A DNA stretch of 64,000 nucleotides, taken from assembly GCF_032118995.1 (NCBI RefSeq), contig NC_092660.1, positions 511,501 to 575,500 on the forward strand, given 5' to 3'. Below the pieces are notes generated by a model. It saw only the letters and a program-made list of their open reading frames with translations, was not told the origin of the DNA and did no database searches. Below, one piece after another: positions 14,901-32,120 of this stretch; within the stretch, counting starts at the first letter, position 1, and every line of letters starts with the position of its first letter. Origin of the DNA: Asterias amurensis. Lineage: Eukaryota > Echinodermata > Asteroidea > Forcipulatida > Asteriidae. The position numbers and the translations under genes were made by a program.

Positions 14901-17575
14901 CGAGTTGGGATCAGTCTCAACTATAGTTGGGACGAGTTGGGATCAGTCTCAACTATAGTTGGGACGAGTTGGGATCAGTCTCAACTATAGTTGGGACGAG
15001 TTGGGATCAGTCTCAACTATAGTTGGGACGAGTTGGGATCAGTCTCAACTATAGTTGGGACGAGTTGGGATCAGTCTCAACTATAGTTGGGACGAGTTGG
15101 GATCAGTCTCAACTATAGTTGGGACGATTGTCAAATTGGGGCGGAACAACAGCCTTGTTGAGGTGAACTTACCAGGTCTTCTCCTGACTTCACCTTGATC
15201 TCTTTGTTGAGATTACCAAAGAACCACGAGGCGCGGATATTCCTTGAGATCCGATACTCTTCCTTCATGAGTAGATAAACCTCTCCTGCCTCACACTCCT
15301 GGATTTATTTAAATACAACATGAAAACTTCACACTGATTTTTAAAGTACAGAACATCATTTAAAGTATTTGGGTACTTTTTGTAGGATACCAAACACAAA
15401 TGCCACGAGGATAATGATGGTAGAAAGCTTCCCTTATATTCCTTGCTGAGGGGCTGCAGTTTTTGAGCTATTGAGTAAAACAAGTTGCAAAAATAATGTT
15501 TGTCTCAGTGAAAATTATCTTAGCTTATAAAATAAAAACATATTAAACTCACCTGGAAGTGGTATTTTGTCAAAATATAGCTTTTGTCACGTGTTTTGAT
15601 GAGTGGAATGTGAATAAATAGTTAACTTAGGTTCTAAAAAAATAGTTGTTATCTTATTTACAAATTTAAGAGTAGACCCCGAACTAGTGCTGGGCGAATA
15701 GTGAAATTTTGTTATTCGGATACCGCTGGCCAACTATCCGAAATTAACCGGATATTCGAATAGTTTTTTTCGCCGCTAGAGGGCGCTATTTAAAAAAAAA
15801 TTAAATTTATTATTATTATTTTTTTTGCTGCTAGAGGGCGCTGTTCGTTTGTGAATGAGATCTTATTGGCGGATTGATATTAGTTTTAGACAGTGTCACT
15901 CGGTTCATTCATAAAAATGACCGGATCTAATTTAAAGATGGCGATTTGCTTTTTCTTTTGATCGTGATTGACTCTACGTGAAGGAAAACTTTTGTAATCT
16001 TTGAACAAATTACGTCAGAAATGTCATTGTTTTAACTCTTCACGGAGGTGAGCATAGTTAAATACTTAATATATGCTGTTTTATGCTGTCTTAATAGAAG
16101 TTTCATAAGGATTCAGACAAAACATTCATATGCGTTGTCGCCCGACGTCCGCGGATATTCGGATGTTAAAGAATATCCGGTTACTCGGTTGTAATTACAG
16201 AATTATCCGGTTTGTAAATAGGTATTCGCGCCCTATGCGGATATCCGGTTAAGAAAAAAAAGGCATTCGCGGTTACGGATAGGAAAACCTATTCGCCATT
16301 AACCGGATATTCAAATAATTCGCCCAGGCCTACCCCGAACCGAGAGGGCACTGTTCGTGACATCAAACAAGGCGCGATATTTAGAGAGAAAAAACTGCAC
16401 TGCGCTGAAAAAGACGATGGACCGGACCACTATGGGCACAATTGCAAGAGTGAGTCTGACCAGCCATGCAGACTGACCCCATCTTTAGTTGTTTTGCTGG
16501 ATCCAGCAGCAATACACTTGGTCGATAATGCCAGAAAATGCAAGCCAAGAAAATAACTTTTTTGAAACGTACAAACTCAATGACTTGGACTTGCATGTAC
16601 TTTGCACGTGTCTTTACTCTATGCATCAAGGCAAAGTCTGCCTCGATTGACGCCACAAAAAGGGTCGGGGGAGTCAACCCCTAAACAACTTTAGCTATTG
16701 TAAACATATATAAATCGTGACAAACAATTACCAAAAAAATTGTTTTATTGTTACTAAACATTTACTAAACTCTTACGTTTGAACAAATAAAAATTATATT
16801 TCCAGGTGACTTTAAAGACAGTGGACACTATTGGTAATTGTCAAAGACCAGTCTTGTCACTTGGTATATCTCAACATAATACATAAAATAACCAACCTGT
16901 GAAAATTTGAGCTCAATCGGTCGTCAAAGTTGCGAGGTATTTAATCAAAGAAAAAACACCCTTGTCACACAAAGATGTGTGCTTTCAGATGCTTGATTTC
17001 GAGACCTCAAATTCTAAATTTGAAGTCTCGAAATCAAACTCGTAGAAAAAAATAACTTCTTTCTCAAAAACTATGTTACTTCGGAGTACGACAGAGAATG
17101 TCAAAATCTCGAAAAAAGGTGTACAGCGCCCCAGTTACTGGGTCTAGGCTTACGATACAATTATCGCAGCTCAGCTAAAGTGAGCAGCTAAGAAAAAATA
17201 CATTCACCACAATTATGATTATCCCAACGGAAAAGTTTCTGTATGGCGCCACCACTTTTTCAGGCGAAATGAAATATTAAATAATATATTATGATTATCT
17301 AATTTACCTCAAACTCAATGATGAGATACCCCTTTTTGTAAAAATAAGTGAAAAAGTGGTGGCGCCATGCGGAAAGTTATCCATGTATTTTATTAGGGAT
17401 AACTTTCCGTATGGCGCCACCACTTTTTCACTCATTTTTACAAAAAGGGATATGTCAATCAGGTAAATTAGATACTATATTATTTTATTTCGAATGAAAA
17501 AGTGGTGGCGCCATACGGAAACTTTTCCTTTATTAGGCTTACCACAGAACTTTGATCTCTTGGTTCAGAACCCAT
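414..17575 (-). CDS. SZT2: SZT2, KICSTOR complex subunit (N-terminal part, runs off the left edge)
   Basis: SZT2 is the large scaffold of KICSTOR, which recruits GATOR1 to lysosomes and restrains mTORC1 when amino acids are scarce. I assembled 19 phase-consistent exons (2,363 nt, ~788 residues of a family protein of ~3,400): 17543-17575, 15173-15298, 14061-14237, 13374-13451, 12667-12759, 11990-12089, 11152-11376, 10175-10395, 9295-9391, 8616-8668, 7867-8017, 6544-6640, 5720-5854, 4455-4636, 3877-3940, 2723-2773, 2089-2241, 1311-1425, 414-625. Recognisable blocks include EAGEVYLLMKEEYRISRN, VTFLARRYRHVIVMDLSPSM, VACSFIQVG, RLREGYTIKDV, NDKQIEVKLALPWKYNGRIE, FLLDVTCP, QRWLHTH and RILSKAPCV, all colinear with vertebrate SZT2. 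DLSPS (residues 104-108) fits the DxSxS pattern of von Willebrand A folds and VTDG (282-285) a second such strand; this fold is my inference. The start MGSEPRDQSSV resembles the vertebrate N-terminus and joins exon 2 in phase. The exon 19 donor implies more exons to the left. Introns 15 kb-1 kb are filled by repeats. Confidence 0.96.
672..850. mobile_element. P9 palindromic element
   Basis: Ends AGACCTTTATCACGGTGTGG and TGACAGCATGATAAAGGTCT, with GGCCATCTTGATTTTACTCC inside. Confidence 0.75.
845..1025. mobile_element. P1 MITE, partial
   Basis: Left half of P1 (GGTAATCACTGTTAGAATAA to the GAGGTC / GACCTC inner palindrome), fused to a P9 element at 672-850. Confidence 0.7.
1395..1560 (-). repeat. 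SZT2: 56-bp tandem array: 3' splice site plus SZT2 exon 18 start, three copies
   Basis: Three units, spaced 56 bp (GGACTGTT anchors at 1411, 1467 and 1523), each hold on the minus strand a polypyrimidine/AG acceptor (TTTCCTAG, TTTCTTAG, TTTCATAG) followed by an exon 18-like start (AGATGCCAACAGTCCTCC). The unit next to the exon body continues into the real exon 18 (ends at 1425). The two intronic units lack the rest of the exon and are more diverged than the donor array at the other end of the same intron. Confidence 0.9.
1681..2160 (-). repeat. SZT2: 96-bp tandem array: SZT2 exon 17 end plus 5' splice site, five copies
   Basis: Five head-to-tail units begin at 1681, 1777, 1873, 1969 and 2065. 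Read on the minus strand each unit contains the last ~60 nt of exon 17 followed by the splice donor (TACTAA/GTAAGTACAGG) and the first intron bases. The exon-proximal unit (2065-2160) carries the donor used in the gene model. The others lie inside intron 17 and keep GTAAGTA intact. Units differ at only a few positions, so the expansion is recent. Confidence 0.97.
2921..3247. mobile_element. P1 palindromic MITE
   Basis: Ends GGACACTATTGGTAATTACT and CAATTACCAAAGGTGTCCAG; internal GGAGAGCTGTTGATAG, CTCCCTCTAAAGTAACGTAG and a hairpin-like centre. P1 is the most frequent family in the window. Confidence 0.85.
3511..3810 (+). mobile_element. SINE family S1, 5'-truncated
   Basis: Body from CCTTCGGATGGGACGTAAAG through TATATAAGACTTGATATTATT, lacking the tRNA head. 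Confidence 0.8.
4005..4262 (+). mobile_element. SINE family S3 with a tRNA-like 3' part
   Basis: A leader (GTTGTGATGTAAACTTGGG, TGGTTATATGGAAGTTAATGG) is followed by a tRNA-like unit AGCTCAGTTGATAGAGCA ... GGTTCAAATCCCGC. Confidence 0.7.
4668..5204. mobile_element. P1 MITE interrupted near its end by a P2 MITE
   Basis: P1 runs from GGACACTATTGG (4678) to GGTGTCCAG (5044). A P2 element (5045-5193) follows at once, and the P1 end resumes as AGTGTCTTTAAAGG. Confidence 0.85.
5448..5695 (+). mobile_element. SINE family S1, 5'-truncated, joined to a P6 element
   Basis: S1 body from AAGCAAGACACTTAACC to the GATATTAT tail, abutting a P6 palindromic element at 5325-5447. Confidence 0.75.
5858..5900. 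repeat. (AATC)n microsatellite beside SZT2 exon 13
   Basis: About ten copies of TCAA/AATC begin 4 bp upstream (in transcript sense) of the exon 13 acceptor. Confidence 0.95.
6007..6162. mobile_element. MITE in SZT2 intron 12
   Basis: Ends TGGACCTTATCGCAAATACC and AGTATTTGCGAAAAGGTCTA, with an inner TGCATTGTGG / CCACAATGCA palindrome. Confidence 0.75.
6697..7032. mobile_element. P1 MITE
   Basis: Complete but diverged copy, from GGCACTGGAAAATATTTG to CAATAGTGCCAATGCC, in SZT2 intron 11. Confidence 0.75.
7535..7791. mobile_element. P5 MITE, SZT2 intron 11
   Basis: Ends TGGGTGCGTTTGATTAGCTT and AAGCTAATAGAACGCACCCA; inside repeated CCCGGGTGAGCCCCTG motifs. Confidence 0.85.
8108..8431 (+). mobile_element. 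LINE reverse-transcriptase C-terminal fragment
   Basis: A 107-codon frame reads LPNYLAQKLERVQN and HITPVLRSLHWLPA, the signature of the thumb/C-terminal part of CR1/L2-like or related non-LTR retrotransposon proteins. It is 5' truncated and lies in SZT2 intron 10 on the opposite strand to the gene. Confidence 0.85.
8741..9130. mobile_element. P4 palindromic MITE, intact
   Basis: Inverted halves around AAAACTGAGAAAAAAATTAT: GAAAGCTTCCCTTAAAATAC ... AAAGGGAAGCTTTCTGCTAT, CAGCACCTCTGCAAG and AACACAATTTCCACAGATTG. Confidence 0.8.
9446..9822 (-). mobile_element. SINE family S1, near full length
   Basis: Minus-strand copy from the GATATTATT tail (9446) to the tRNA-like head (GAGCACTAGACTCAAACTC), abutting a P1 MITE at 9823. 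Confidence 0.8.
9823..10138. mobile_element. P1 MITE
   Basis: Both ends present (CAGTGGACACTATTGGTAAT; AACAATAGTGTCCACTTCC), adjoining the S1 SINE. Confidence 0.85.
10754..11144 (-). mobile_element. LINE C-terminal fragment in SZT2 intron 7
   Basis: The minus-strand frame reads YLNGKAPHYICELLHVYTPS and RSFSSAAPRNRNSLP, the end of a CR1/L2-like reverse transcriptase ORF (compare the GKAP...YTP...AAPRLWNSLP pattern). It starts only a few bases from the exon 7 donor and shares the gene's orientation. Confidence 0.85.
11820..11978. mobile_element. P6 element, directly beside SZT2 exon 6
   Basis: GTTTGCGGTAACACCATGTAA-type start, GGTTCTGAAAAGAACC hairpin, CTCGACGTTTCGATCAGTAT and GATCGTCTTCTGGAGAA. 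It ends about 12 bp from the exon 6 donor. Confidence 0.75.
12787..13015. mobile_element. P7 palindromic MITE
   Basis: Ends CCAATTTCATTGAGCTGCTT and AAGCAGCTCTATGAAATTAG; middle with ATACCAGTCACAAATGATAC. Confidence 0.8.
13036..13240 (+). mobile_element. LINE 3'-end fragment in SZT2 intron 4
   Basis: A plus-strand frame (ARDVTDRVKWRRAIWRKQAN) followed by a stop resembles the last residues of RTE/CR1-type ORF2 proteins. Only ~200 bp remain. Confidence 0.6.
13811..14030 (+). mobile_element. tRNA-derived SINE, family S2
   Basis: Box A-like TGGTCTAGTGGTCAAG, box B GGGTTCAAATCCCACC, then a body with TTTTTTTTCTTCACAGAACT and CCCGATGCAAA. It ends close to SZT2 exon 3. Confidence 0.8.
14273..14552. 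mobile_element. P6 element, inverted pair
   Basis: A forward copy is followed by a shorter inverted one (TTTCTGCAGAAGACGATCAG ... GGTGTTACTGCAAACCTTTC), together a large palindrome in SZT2 intron 2. Confidence 0.8.
14673..15145. mobile_element. P2 palindromic MITE with internal 32-bp expansion
   Basis: Starts AGGGGTCGATTGCACAAAGA, AGGACGAGTCCTAACTCAG. The second half has been replaced by the 32-bp tandem repeat. Confidence 0.8.
14770..15130. repeat. 32-bp palindromic tandem repeat inside a P2 MITE
   Basis: About eleven nearly identical units of GTTGGGATCAGTCTCAACTA...GGGACGA expand the middle of a P2-family element that starts at 14673. Each unit contains its own palindrome (TCTCAACTATAGTTGGGA). 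It lies in SZT2 intron 2, about 40 bp from exon 2. Confidence 0.95.
15352..15545. mobile_element. P4 MITE, half
   Basis: TTTGGGTACTTTTTGTAGGA, GAAAGCTTCCCTTATATTCC, GCTGAGGGGCTGCAGTTTTT; directly beside SZT2 exon 2. Confidence 0.75.
15685..16332. mobile_element. Non-autonomous hAT-type element in SZT2 intron 1
   Basis: Imperfect terminal inverted repeats TAGTGCTGGGCGAAT and ATTCGCCCAGGCCTA bound a 648-bp element, flanked by a perfect 8-bp duplication CCCCGAAC (15677-15684 and 16333-16340). Eight-bp duplications and these ends are typical of hAT elements. The ends are rich in CCGGATATTCG-like motifs. No transposase frame is present. Confidence 0.9.
16813..17087. mobile_element. P1 MITE, truncated, fused to a fold-back terminus
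   Basis: Starts GACAGTGGACACTATTGGTA and stops at ACTTCGGAGTACGACAGA, where the fold-back family end begins. Confidence 0.8.
17088..17153. mobile_element. Isolated terminus of the fold-back family
   Basis: About 65 bp ending GTACAGCGCCCCAGTTACTGGGTCTA match the right terminus of the element at 63373. No partner arm is seen nearby, so this is a remnant fused to a P1 MITE. Confidence 0.75.
17229..17528. mobile_element. Two adjacent P3 palindromic MITEs next to SZT2 exon 1
   Basis: Copies at 17229-17382 and 17397-17528 share ends GGAAAAGTTTCCGTATGGCG / CGCCATACGGAAACTTTTCC and the arm GGCGCCACCACTTTTTCA. The second stops only 14 bp from the exon 1 donor (17542). Confidence 0.9.
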
Positions 17576-17760
17576 GTTGACTTATCTGTCACACGTAAAC
17601 TACACACTGACTGGGCTCGTCTCCTCAGGCTCAGCCGAAATATGCCGTCTGCTGCTGCTGTGACCGGACATGACCAAAGTCTAGAAGACGGCAAAGTTGA
17701 TTTGTGGAACTTGTGTCTACCAACCAAATCATTCACTGACTGCACAACAACTCAGCTGAA
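17576..17760 (-). promoter_or_regulatory. SZT2: SZT2 5' untranslated region and core promoter
   Basis: The bases directly upstream of the SZT2 start codon stay open in one frame but resemble no protein. They are bounded by repeat families on both sides (P3 MITEs from 17229 and a palindromic element from 17930), so the functional promoter is probably within this unique stretch. Donor-like AGGCTTACC motifs at about 18474 and 18832 could serve alternative first exons. Confidence 0.35.
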
Positions 17761-17929
17761 CATGCTGACGACAGTGACAGTAATCATGCAGGACTTCTTC
17801 CTTGAGCAAATATTAACAAATAAATTCAACAGCATCCATTTTTATAAAGATTGTTTATTTCTATTTAAAAACAATTTCCACGGCCAACTTCAGCCACAAC
17901 CTGCATTGCACGGTGTGCTGTGCTTGTGT

Positions 17930-18236
17930 TTCATCCCAACTTTAGAATTGTCCCAACTGTAGTTGGGATCCGGTGGGACGGGCGGCACAACTAACCAACT
18001 AGTCTTGATGGAAGACTTTCTCGTGTTGATTTGTCCAACGTAGAAGGCGCTATCACTCACGGACCGCTCTCACGACGACCGCTCCACGTGTAGAGTGAGA
18101 GCGGTTCGTGCGTGATTGCGCCCTCTACGCTGAATTTTTGTTGACAAATTAACACGAGGCAAGACTAGTTAGTTACAGAAAGCTGTCCCATCTGGGACAA
18201 GCCCAACTACAGTTGGGAAATTCTGAAGTTGGGACG
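17930..18236. mobile_element. Palindromic element upstream of SZT2
   Basis: TCCCAACTGTAGTTGGGATC at the left and CAACTACAGTTGGGAAATTC at the right, with GACTAGTT and a central hairpin of GGCGCTATCACTCACGGACC / GTGCGTGATTGCGCC. Confidence 0.75.
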
Positions 18237-19204
18237 GAACAGTACCGACGAGGCAGGAACCCATCTTTATGTGTGGAACCAGACCAAAGAGATAACTCCA
18301 AAAAGAGGCTCAACACCAAATCGCATGCTAGCACTTACGCGTTTACGAGAGTCAAAGTTAGTCGTTCAGTGCCTGTCCACTGAGACAATGGAGGTAGCTG
18401 AGACATAGCGATGCATCACCCTCGAGTCCTCGCCTCCCGACGGCTCTAAGTTTAAATTATTTTGTAATAGGGCTTACCTCAAGCATGGAGGAAAAATTAA
18501 GCATAGCTGTTTCGATTTAATGAACAGTTTCCCGTCACTGCATAAAATACAACATTTTGTACAACATTTCTCTGTATGAATTGTGTGTTTAGTTTCGTTG
18601 TGCTAGGACCAGGGGTTAAAAAAGAGCATTCAGATTACGGTGTAACTTTTAACAGACAATTTAATAACTTTTCTGACCTTGGAAAATCTCAGTCTCCTCA
18701 CTCGCTTCGTTCCGAGTCCACCCAGAAATGTTCTCCAAGTCCCACCACCAACGTGTCATTTTTATTTTTCAATTACTTAAATAAAAAGCACACAACCGAA
18801 CCGCCAAAGCCCAAACTCAGCTAAAAAAATAGGCTTACCTTTGAAGAGCTGAAGATTGAAAATAACATAACGAGTATGTGTATAATTGTGTGCAATTAAT
18901 TTACATACCAGCAATGAATACGGGATTGAGACTTGAGATGCCTGAATTGAAATATCATGGAGGTAGAACCGTCTGTTGATAAGATGGATAAAATCCCCGG
19001 CGAGAAGTTATGCGTTTTGCGACACCGTTAAAGTGCAATGGCGCCCTCTATCGGTTAACAAAGTCATACAGCCAAACTTTCTATCAACGTAACAGAATGG
19101 CCATTATAATTATTATTATTATGGGTAGGCCTAATGAACTTTTTTTTAATTCATCACAGTAAAGTCATTAAGATTGCATCGAGAGCCATTTATTGTTTGC
19201 TAAA

Positions 19205-19735
19205 GGACTAATGACGGATTGGGTGGGGGAACGCTAGCATCTTACAGCGAGTTCCTCCTCAGATACTGATTAAATTATTGCTTTGTTTGTTTATATGAAA
19301 CTTGGCACCCCTTGTGTGGATAGTTTCGGGTACATTTATAAGGAAAAGAAGAAAAAAATACCAAGATTCTGTGTGACTAAGACAATCACATGATGATGGG
19401 GATTTGTTCAATTATTATTGTTTATCATCCCCAGTTATAATTGTTTATCTCTGTATAAATTATGTATTTGAGTTTCGTTGTGCTAAGGGGTAAAAAGAGT
19501 AGCCCCCCCCCCCTGACAGATTGGGGGGGGGGGCTCACCAACGGATAGGGTGGGGAACGCACAGCATCCAGCAATTTAGTTTATTAGATCAAACGACACT
19601 CTTTGTGTGGATAGTTTCGGGTCATTTATTACAAAACAAAGAAAATACCAAGATTCTATGTGACAAAGACAGTCACATGGGTTTTGTTTAATAATAATGG
19701 TATAACATCCCTAGTTAAGTTAGGGGCGCTTTTAT
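19205..19735. repeat. Diverged direct duplication in SZT2-CARM1 intergenic DNA
   Basis: A block at about 19205-19450 (GGATTGGGTGGGGGAACGC ... TTTGTGTGGATAGTTTCGGG ... CCAAGATTCT) recurs in the same order at about 19535-19735. A related fragment (GAGTTTCGTTGTGCTA) is at 18591 and 19472. No coding potential. Confidence 0.75.
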
Positions 19736-19849
19736 CGGGAACTGTCTTGTTTCCCTAACCTAACGACTCACGTTTCATCATTTCAATCTCTTGTTTACAT
19801 GGGCGTCAATCTGTCTTGAGAGATGGGGTGGGGGAAATCTTAAGTCATA

Positions 19850-20620
19850 CGGCGTGGGGTCCAAGGCCTGCTTTAAAGCGGGCCCTAGGAACATTTTTAG
19901 GCCTTCTGGTGCAATCTAGGGAGTCTAGGGGGGGGGGGGGTGTGCCCCTCTCTGATGTTGTAACTTAAGGCCTTTTTCAAGGTGATGCACCATTGTTTTA
20001 CCTTCGCGGCATGGGTCCAGGCTCGCTTTCCCTGGAAAACTGTGCATTCCTAGTTGCCCTCTGAAGTGTGATGTGCCAACCTCTCAGATGTTGGAATGGC
20101 GTTCAAGTTATGATGCATCATTTTTGCTATTGGTAATCTAAAAAAAACAATAGATTCGTATCCATATTATTTATGCTCTGAAGGCGTTTCATTACAATCA
20201 TCACCAGCAACGTCAAGGATGGATCCAGACATGAATTTTTCGGGAGTTTTGGCAAATCTGTTGATGGAGCCCCCATGCAGCAAGTTACTGTGAGCGAACG
20301 CGAAACCTTATTTTCACGGCGCGTGGTCCGGGTCCGCTCAAGGGCCCGGGAAAAGTTTTGGGTTTTGCTTTTATGCTCAGTGTGGTGCAATCTTCGGCTA
20401 ATGAACAGGCACAATGAATGAAACAGAACATAAATCCTTTAAGTGAGTGGGCAGCATCTCAGTTGTTCTAAGACACGAATGTTAGGGGGCAAATCTGTCA
20501 AAGATTTATGCGAGTGTGAAGCCTTTACGGCATGGGTCCGGGACCGCTTAAGGGCCCGGAAAAACTTTGCATTCTAGATACTCTGTGGTGCAATCTTAGG
20601 CCATTTAGAGGCCAAATTGG
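19850..20620. repeat. Four diverged copies of a GGGTCC...GGGCCC repeat
   Basis: Copies near 19852, 20008, 20316 and 20520 share CGGCATGGGTCCGGG, CGCTTAAGGGCCCGG, AAAACTTTGCATTC and TGTGGTGCAATCTTAGGCC. They may be remains of one tandem family or of an unknown element. A poly-G run (19927-19941) interrupts the region. Confidence 0.7.
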
Positions 20621-20999
20621 CGAACGAAACAATACAATAAGCCTTCAAAATTTAAGAAGAAGAATTTGGACAATGGCAGACAGCGCGTCACACCAGTAAA
20701 ATAATAGTAAACATCCCTGAAAAGTAAAGTATGAGATGACAGGCGCAGGCACCCTTCCGTTCACACGAGTTAACGCAAATTGGGGGAACATCCCATCCCC
20801 AGGAAAACAGGGAAACAGGGTTCGGTCTCCACAGTGCAAAATGCAAAACTTGATTCTCATGAAAATAATTTTATGGTAAAAACATGGAGGGACTGAAGTC
20901 TCCTCAAAAGTGGGGACGCGTCCCCAGCCCCTTACTTCAGAAGTATGAACCAAGGTTGGTGTTCGACTTTGACGGTCGAAACGGATACAGTCTAGCACC

Positions 21000-21302
21000 G
21001 AATTTTGTGTTGTGCTCGAAACGAAGTTAATGACCTTTAACTCACATTATCTGTAAAAAAAAACACCGAGCGCAAATAAAACAAACAATAAGGAAGAAGC
21101 TGAAGAGAACAATGTAAAACACGTATTTTAATACATGCATTCAATCCAATATTTACAAATACACTTTTTCATAAACAAAAGTACACAATTCGGTGAAAAA
21201 GACAAATAATTGCCTTGAGCTATGATCAAAAGAGGGCGCTCTTTACATTATTCTGTCACGTCCGGAATTCGGGACACATTGAACAAGGGCGAAAAGCACA
21301 TC
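21000..21302 (+). promoter_or_regulatory. CARM1: CARM1 5' region
   Basis: Unique sequence precedes the CARM1 start. It includes an AGAGGGCGCT motif at about 21232 and an upstream in-frame ATG at 21222. I infer the promoter and 5' UTR here from position only. CARM1 and SZT2 start codons are 3.7 kb apart in divergent orientation. Confidence 0.3.
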
Positions 21303-30291
<8,989 letters not shown>

Positions 30292-30435
30292 AAAGGATGT
30301 CAGGTAGTCAAGTAAGATTCTTTAGACGTTACTATTCCATCGATTCACTAATCTTGACATGTAATTTAATCAGACCACATATATCCCATAATGGAGATTT
30401 GGTCGTCTTCTCCTCTTCTTTTTTAGCTAATAAAC

Positions 30436-30905
30436 TGTATAAATGAGTTCACTGTGGTGATGCGTAAAGCCGGCCTCAGGTCGACCTACAATTTTCTTGC
30501 GCCCGCATCAAACCATCGGCAATGTGCAGTAAATGCTCAGGTCACAACAACTGACAAATTGTGTGCCTGCCATTGGGTCCCGACCCAAATTGACATTGTT
30601 TTACTCTTAGGGTTGTTAATTTTACGAGCGACGGTTGTGTCAGATTGTCTTAAAATCATCGCAGGTACGCTCAGGTCGTAAATAATCTCCGACTGAAAAG
30701 TTCCTGATGGTCTTAGCTCAGGCGCAGTGTAATCCTGAAAAGTCAGTCGCCAACTGTTTTTTGTTGATGCAAGGTCGATCAGAGGCCATCTTAAAGTTCA
30801 CCGTGATGATGCGTAAATTGCACTGTGGTGATGTGTAAAGTTCACCATGGTGATGCATAAAGTTGACTATGGTGATGCGTAAACTTCACCGTGGTGATGC
30901 GTAAC
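30436..30905. repeat. ~26-bp minisatellite split by a 325-bp insertion
   Basis: One unit (TTCACTGTGGTGATGCGTAA) lies at 30440 and about five more at 30793-30905. Between them sits a 325-bp block (30471-30794) with inverted ends (GGCCTCAGGTCGACCT and its imperfect complement) and a possible TAAAG target duplication, so a MITE probably inserted into the minisatellite. Confidence 0.65.
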
Positions 30906-30918
30906 TTGTGTGTCACCT

Positions 30919-31068
30919 GGGGTGGATTTCACAAAGAGTTAGGACTAGTCTTATCTCTAGTTTGGACCAGTTACTTGTCCTAACTTAGGACTATCCATGC
31001 AATTTGTATATCTCTTAGGACTAGTCCTAAGTTAGGACTAGTCCTACCTCTTTGTGAAATCGACCCCT
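30919..31068. mobile_element. P2 palindromic MITE, intact
   Basis: Ends GGGGTGGATTTCACAAAGAG and CTTTGTGAAATCGACCCC; the inside is built of TTAGGACTAGTCCTAA palindromes. It could fold into one long hairpin. It lies in the probable CARM1 3' UTR. Confidence 0.85.
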
Positions 31069-31878
31069 GCTGTTTTTGTGCGGTGTATTTTTTACAATTT
31101 TTTTACATGAGCCATATTCATGCTGTGGCCATTTTGTTAAATTTCATGTAGGCTGTAAAGAAATACGAATGCTACATGTAGGACTTCTTCCAAACCATTG
31201 TATTATGTTTGAGCCGAGGCTCAACACTCCGTATGGTGTTGAATACTGTGCAAAATGTGCACTGCTTCAAAATTGAGGACAGAGCCCACGTTTGCTTAGT
31301 CCAAGTTGGGAGTGGGGCCTAAGCTGGGATTGGGGCCCAAGCTGGGAGCAGACTAAAGTTGGGAGTGGTGCCTTGTACCTTTTTATAGTGTTTGTAGCAT
31401 CAAACGAAGACAAAGACAACAAGCTATATTTACTTTCCGAGGAGGGTCTATCCTGTTTACAACACTTAGTGTGAATGTCTACACAAAGGAGCACATTTTC
31501 TAAAAGTTATTTATTTGTGTTTTCTTAAAGTGATTGGTAAGAAATAAAAATAATGACTACAATGGGATTGTAATGAATTTACTCTTCAAAACATCATTGA
31601 ATACTTTGTAAAAGACTGTTATTGTCAGCTTTATCACAAAATAAATATCCTGTAAAAATGTGGCAATTGTTGTAAACAGCAAATGTACCTTTTTTGCACC
31701 CCAATATCTTTACTCTTATTGTGTTGTTAAGCTGAATTAAGACAGGAATCATTGTGTTTGCTCTTGTACACGGAGCAATTGAATATACTGTTTTCTCTCA
31801 ATAATCAAATGTACATACCAGATTGTTACTTGTACCATGTTTTGGCCGTTTCCATCATTTTTAGTATAAATGAAGATC

Positions 31879-32120
31879 AGGGTTCTGTTTCATGGCTCTG
31901 CTTATGGTTAGCATTTATCAAGGCTTAGGTCAGCAGAAAAGAATGTGCTTAAATTAAGCATATTTGAGTAAGCAAAGTTTGCTTGTGTGCGTGCACATTT
32001 AACATTACTAAGCATTCTTCTCTTTCAACAGCTTGCGCAGAAATTTGGTACTAAGCTGAGAGAATGGTGACTGTAAAGTGCTAAATTTCACGGTAAGCCG
32101 AGCCATGCAATTAGGCCCTC
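31879..32120. mobile_element. P7 MITE, diverged
   Basis: GGTTCTGTTTCATGGCTCTG to GAGCCATGCAATTAGGCCC, with TAAGCA/TGCTTA inner motifs. Confidence 0.65.

Larger units (their letters stand above)
17604..21000. other. SZT2-CARM1 intergenic region
   Basis: Apart from the SZT2 5' end, this holds a palindromic element (17930-18236), two diverged repeat groups (19205-19735 and 19850-20620), poly-C/G runs at 19503 and 19532, and otherwise unremarkable AT-rich sequence. No exon could be supported. Confidence 0.6.

Noticed and set aside
16381-16677. 98-codon minus-strand frame beside the hAT element
   Set aside because: No recognisable family, no splice partners, and composition like surrounding non-coding DNA.
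18478-18490. Alternative SZT2 start ATG-CTT-GAG before a GTAAGCC donor, also in phase
   Set aside because: The start at 17575 (MGSEPRDQSSV) resembles the family N-terminus better; the other may be an alternative or chance donor.
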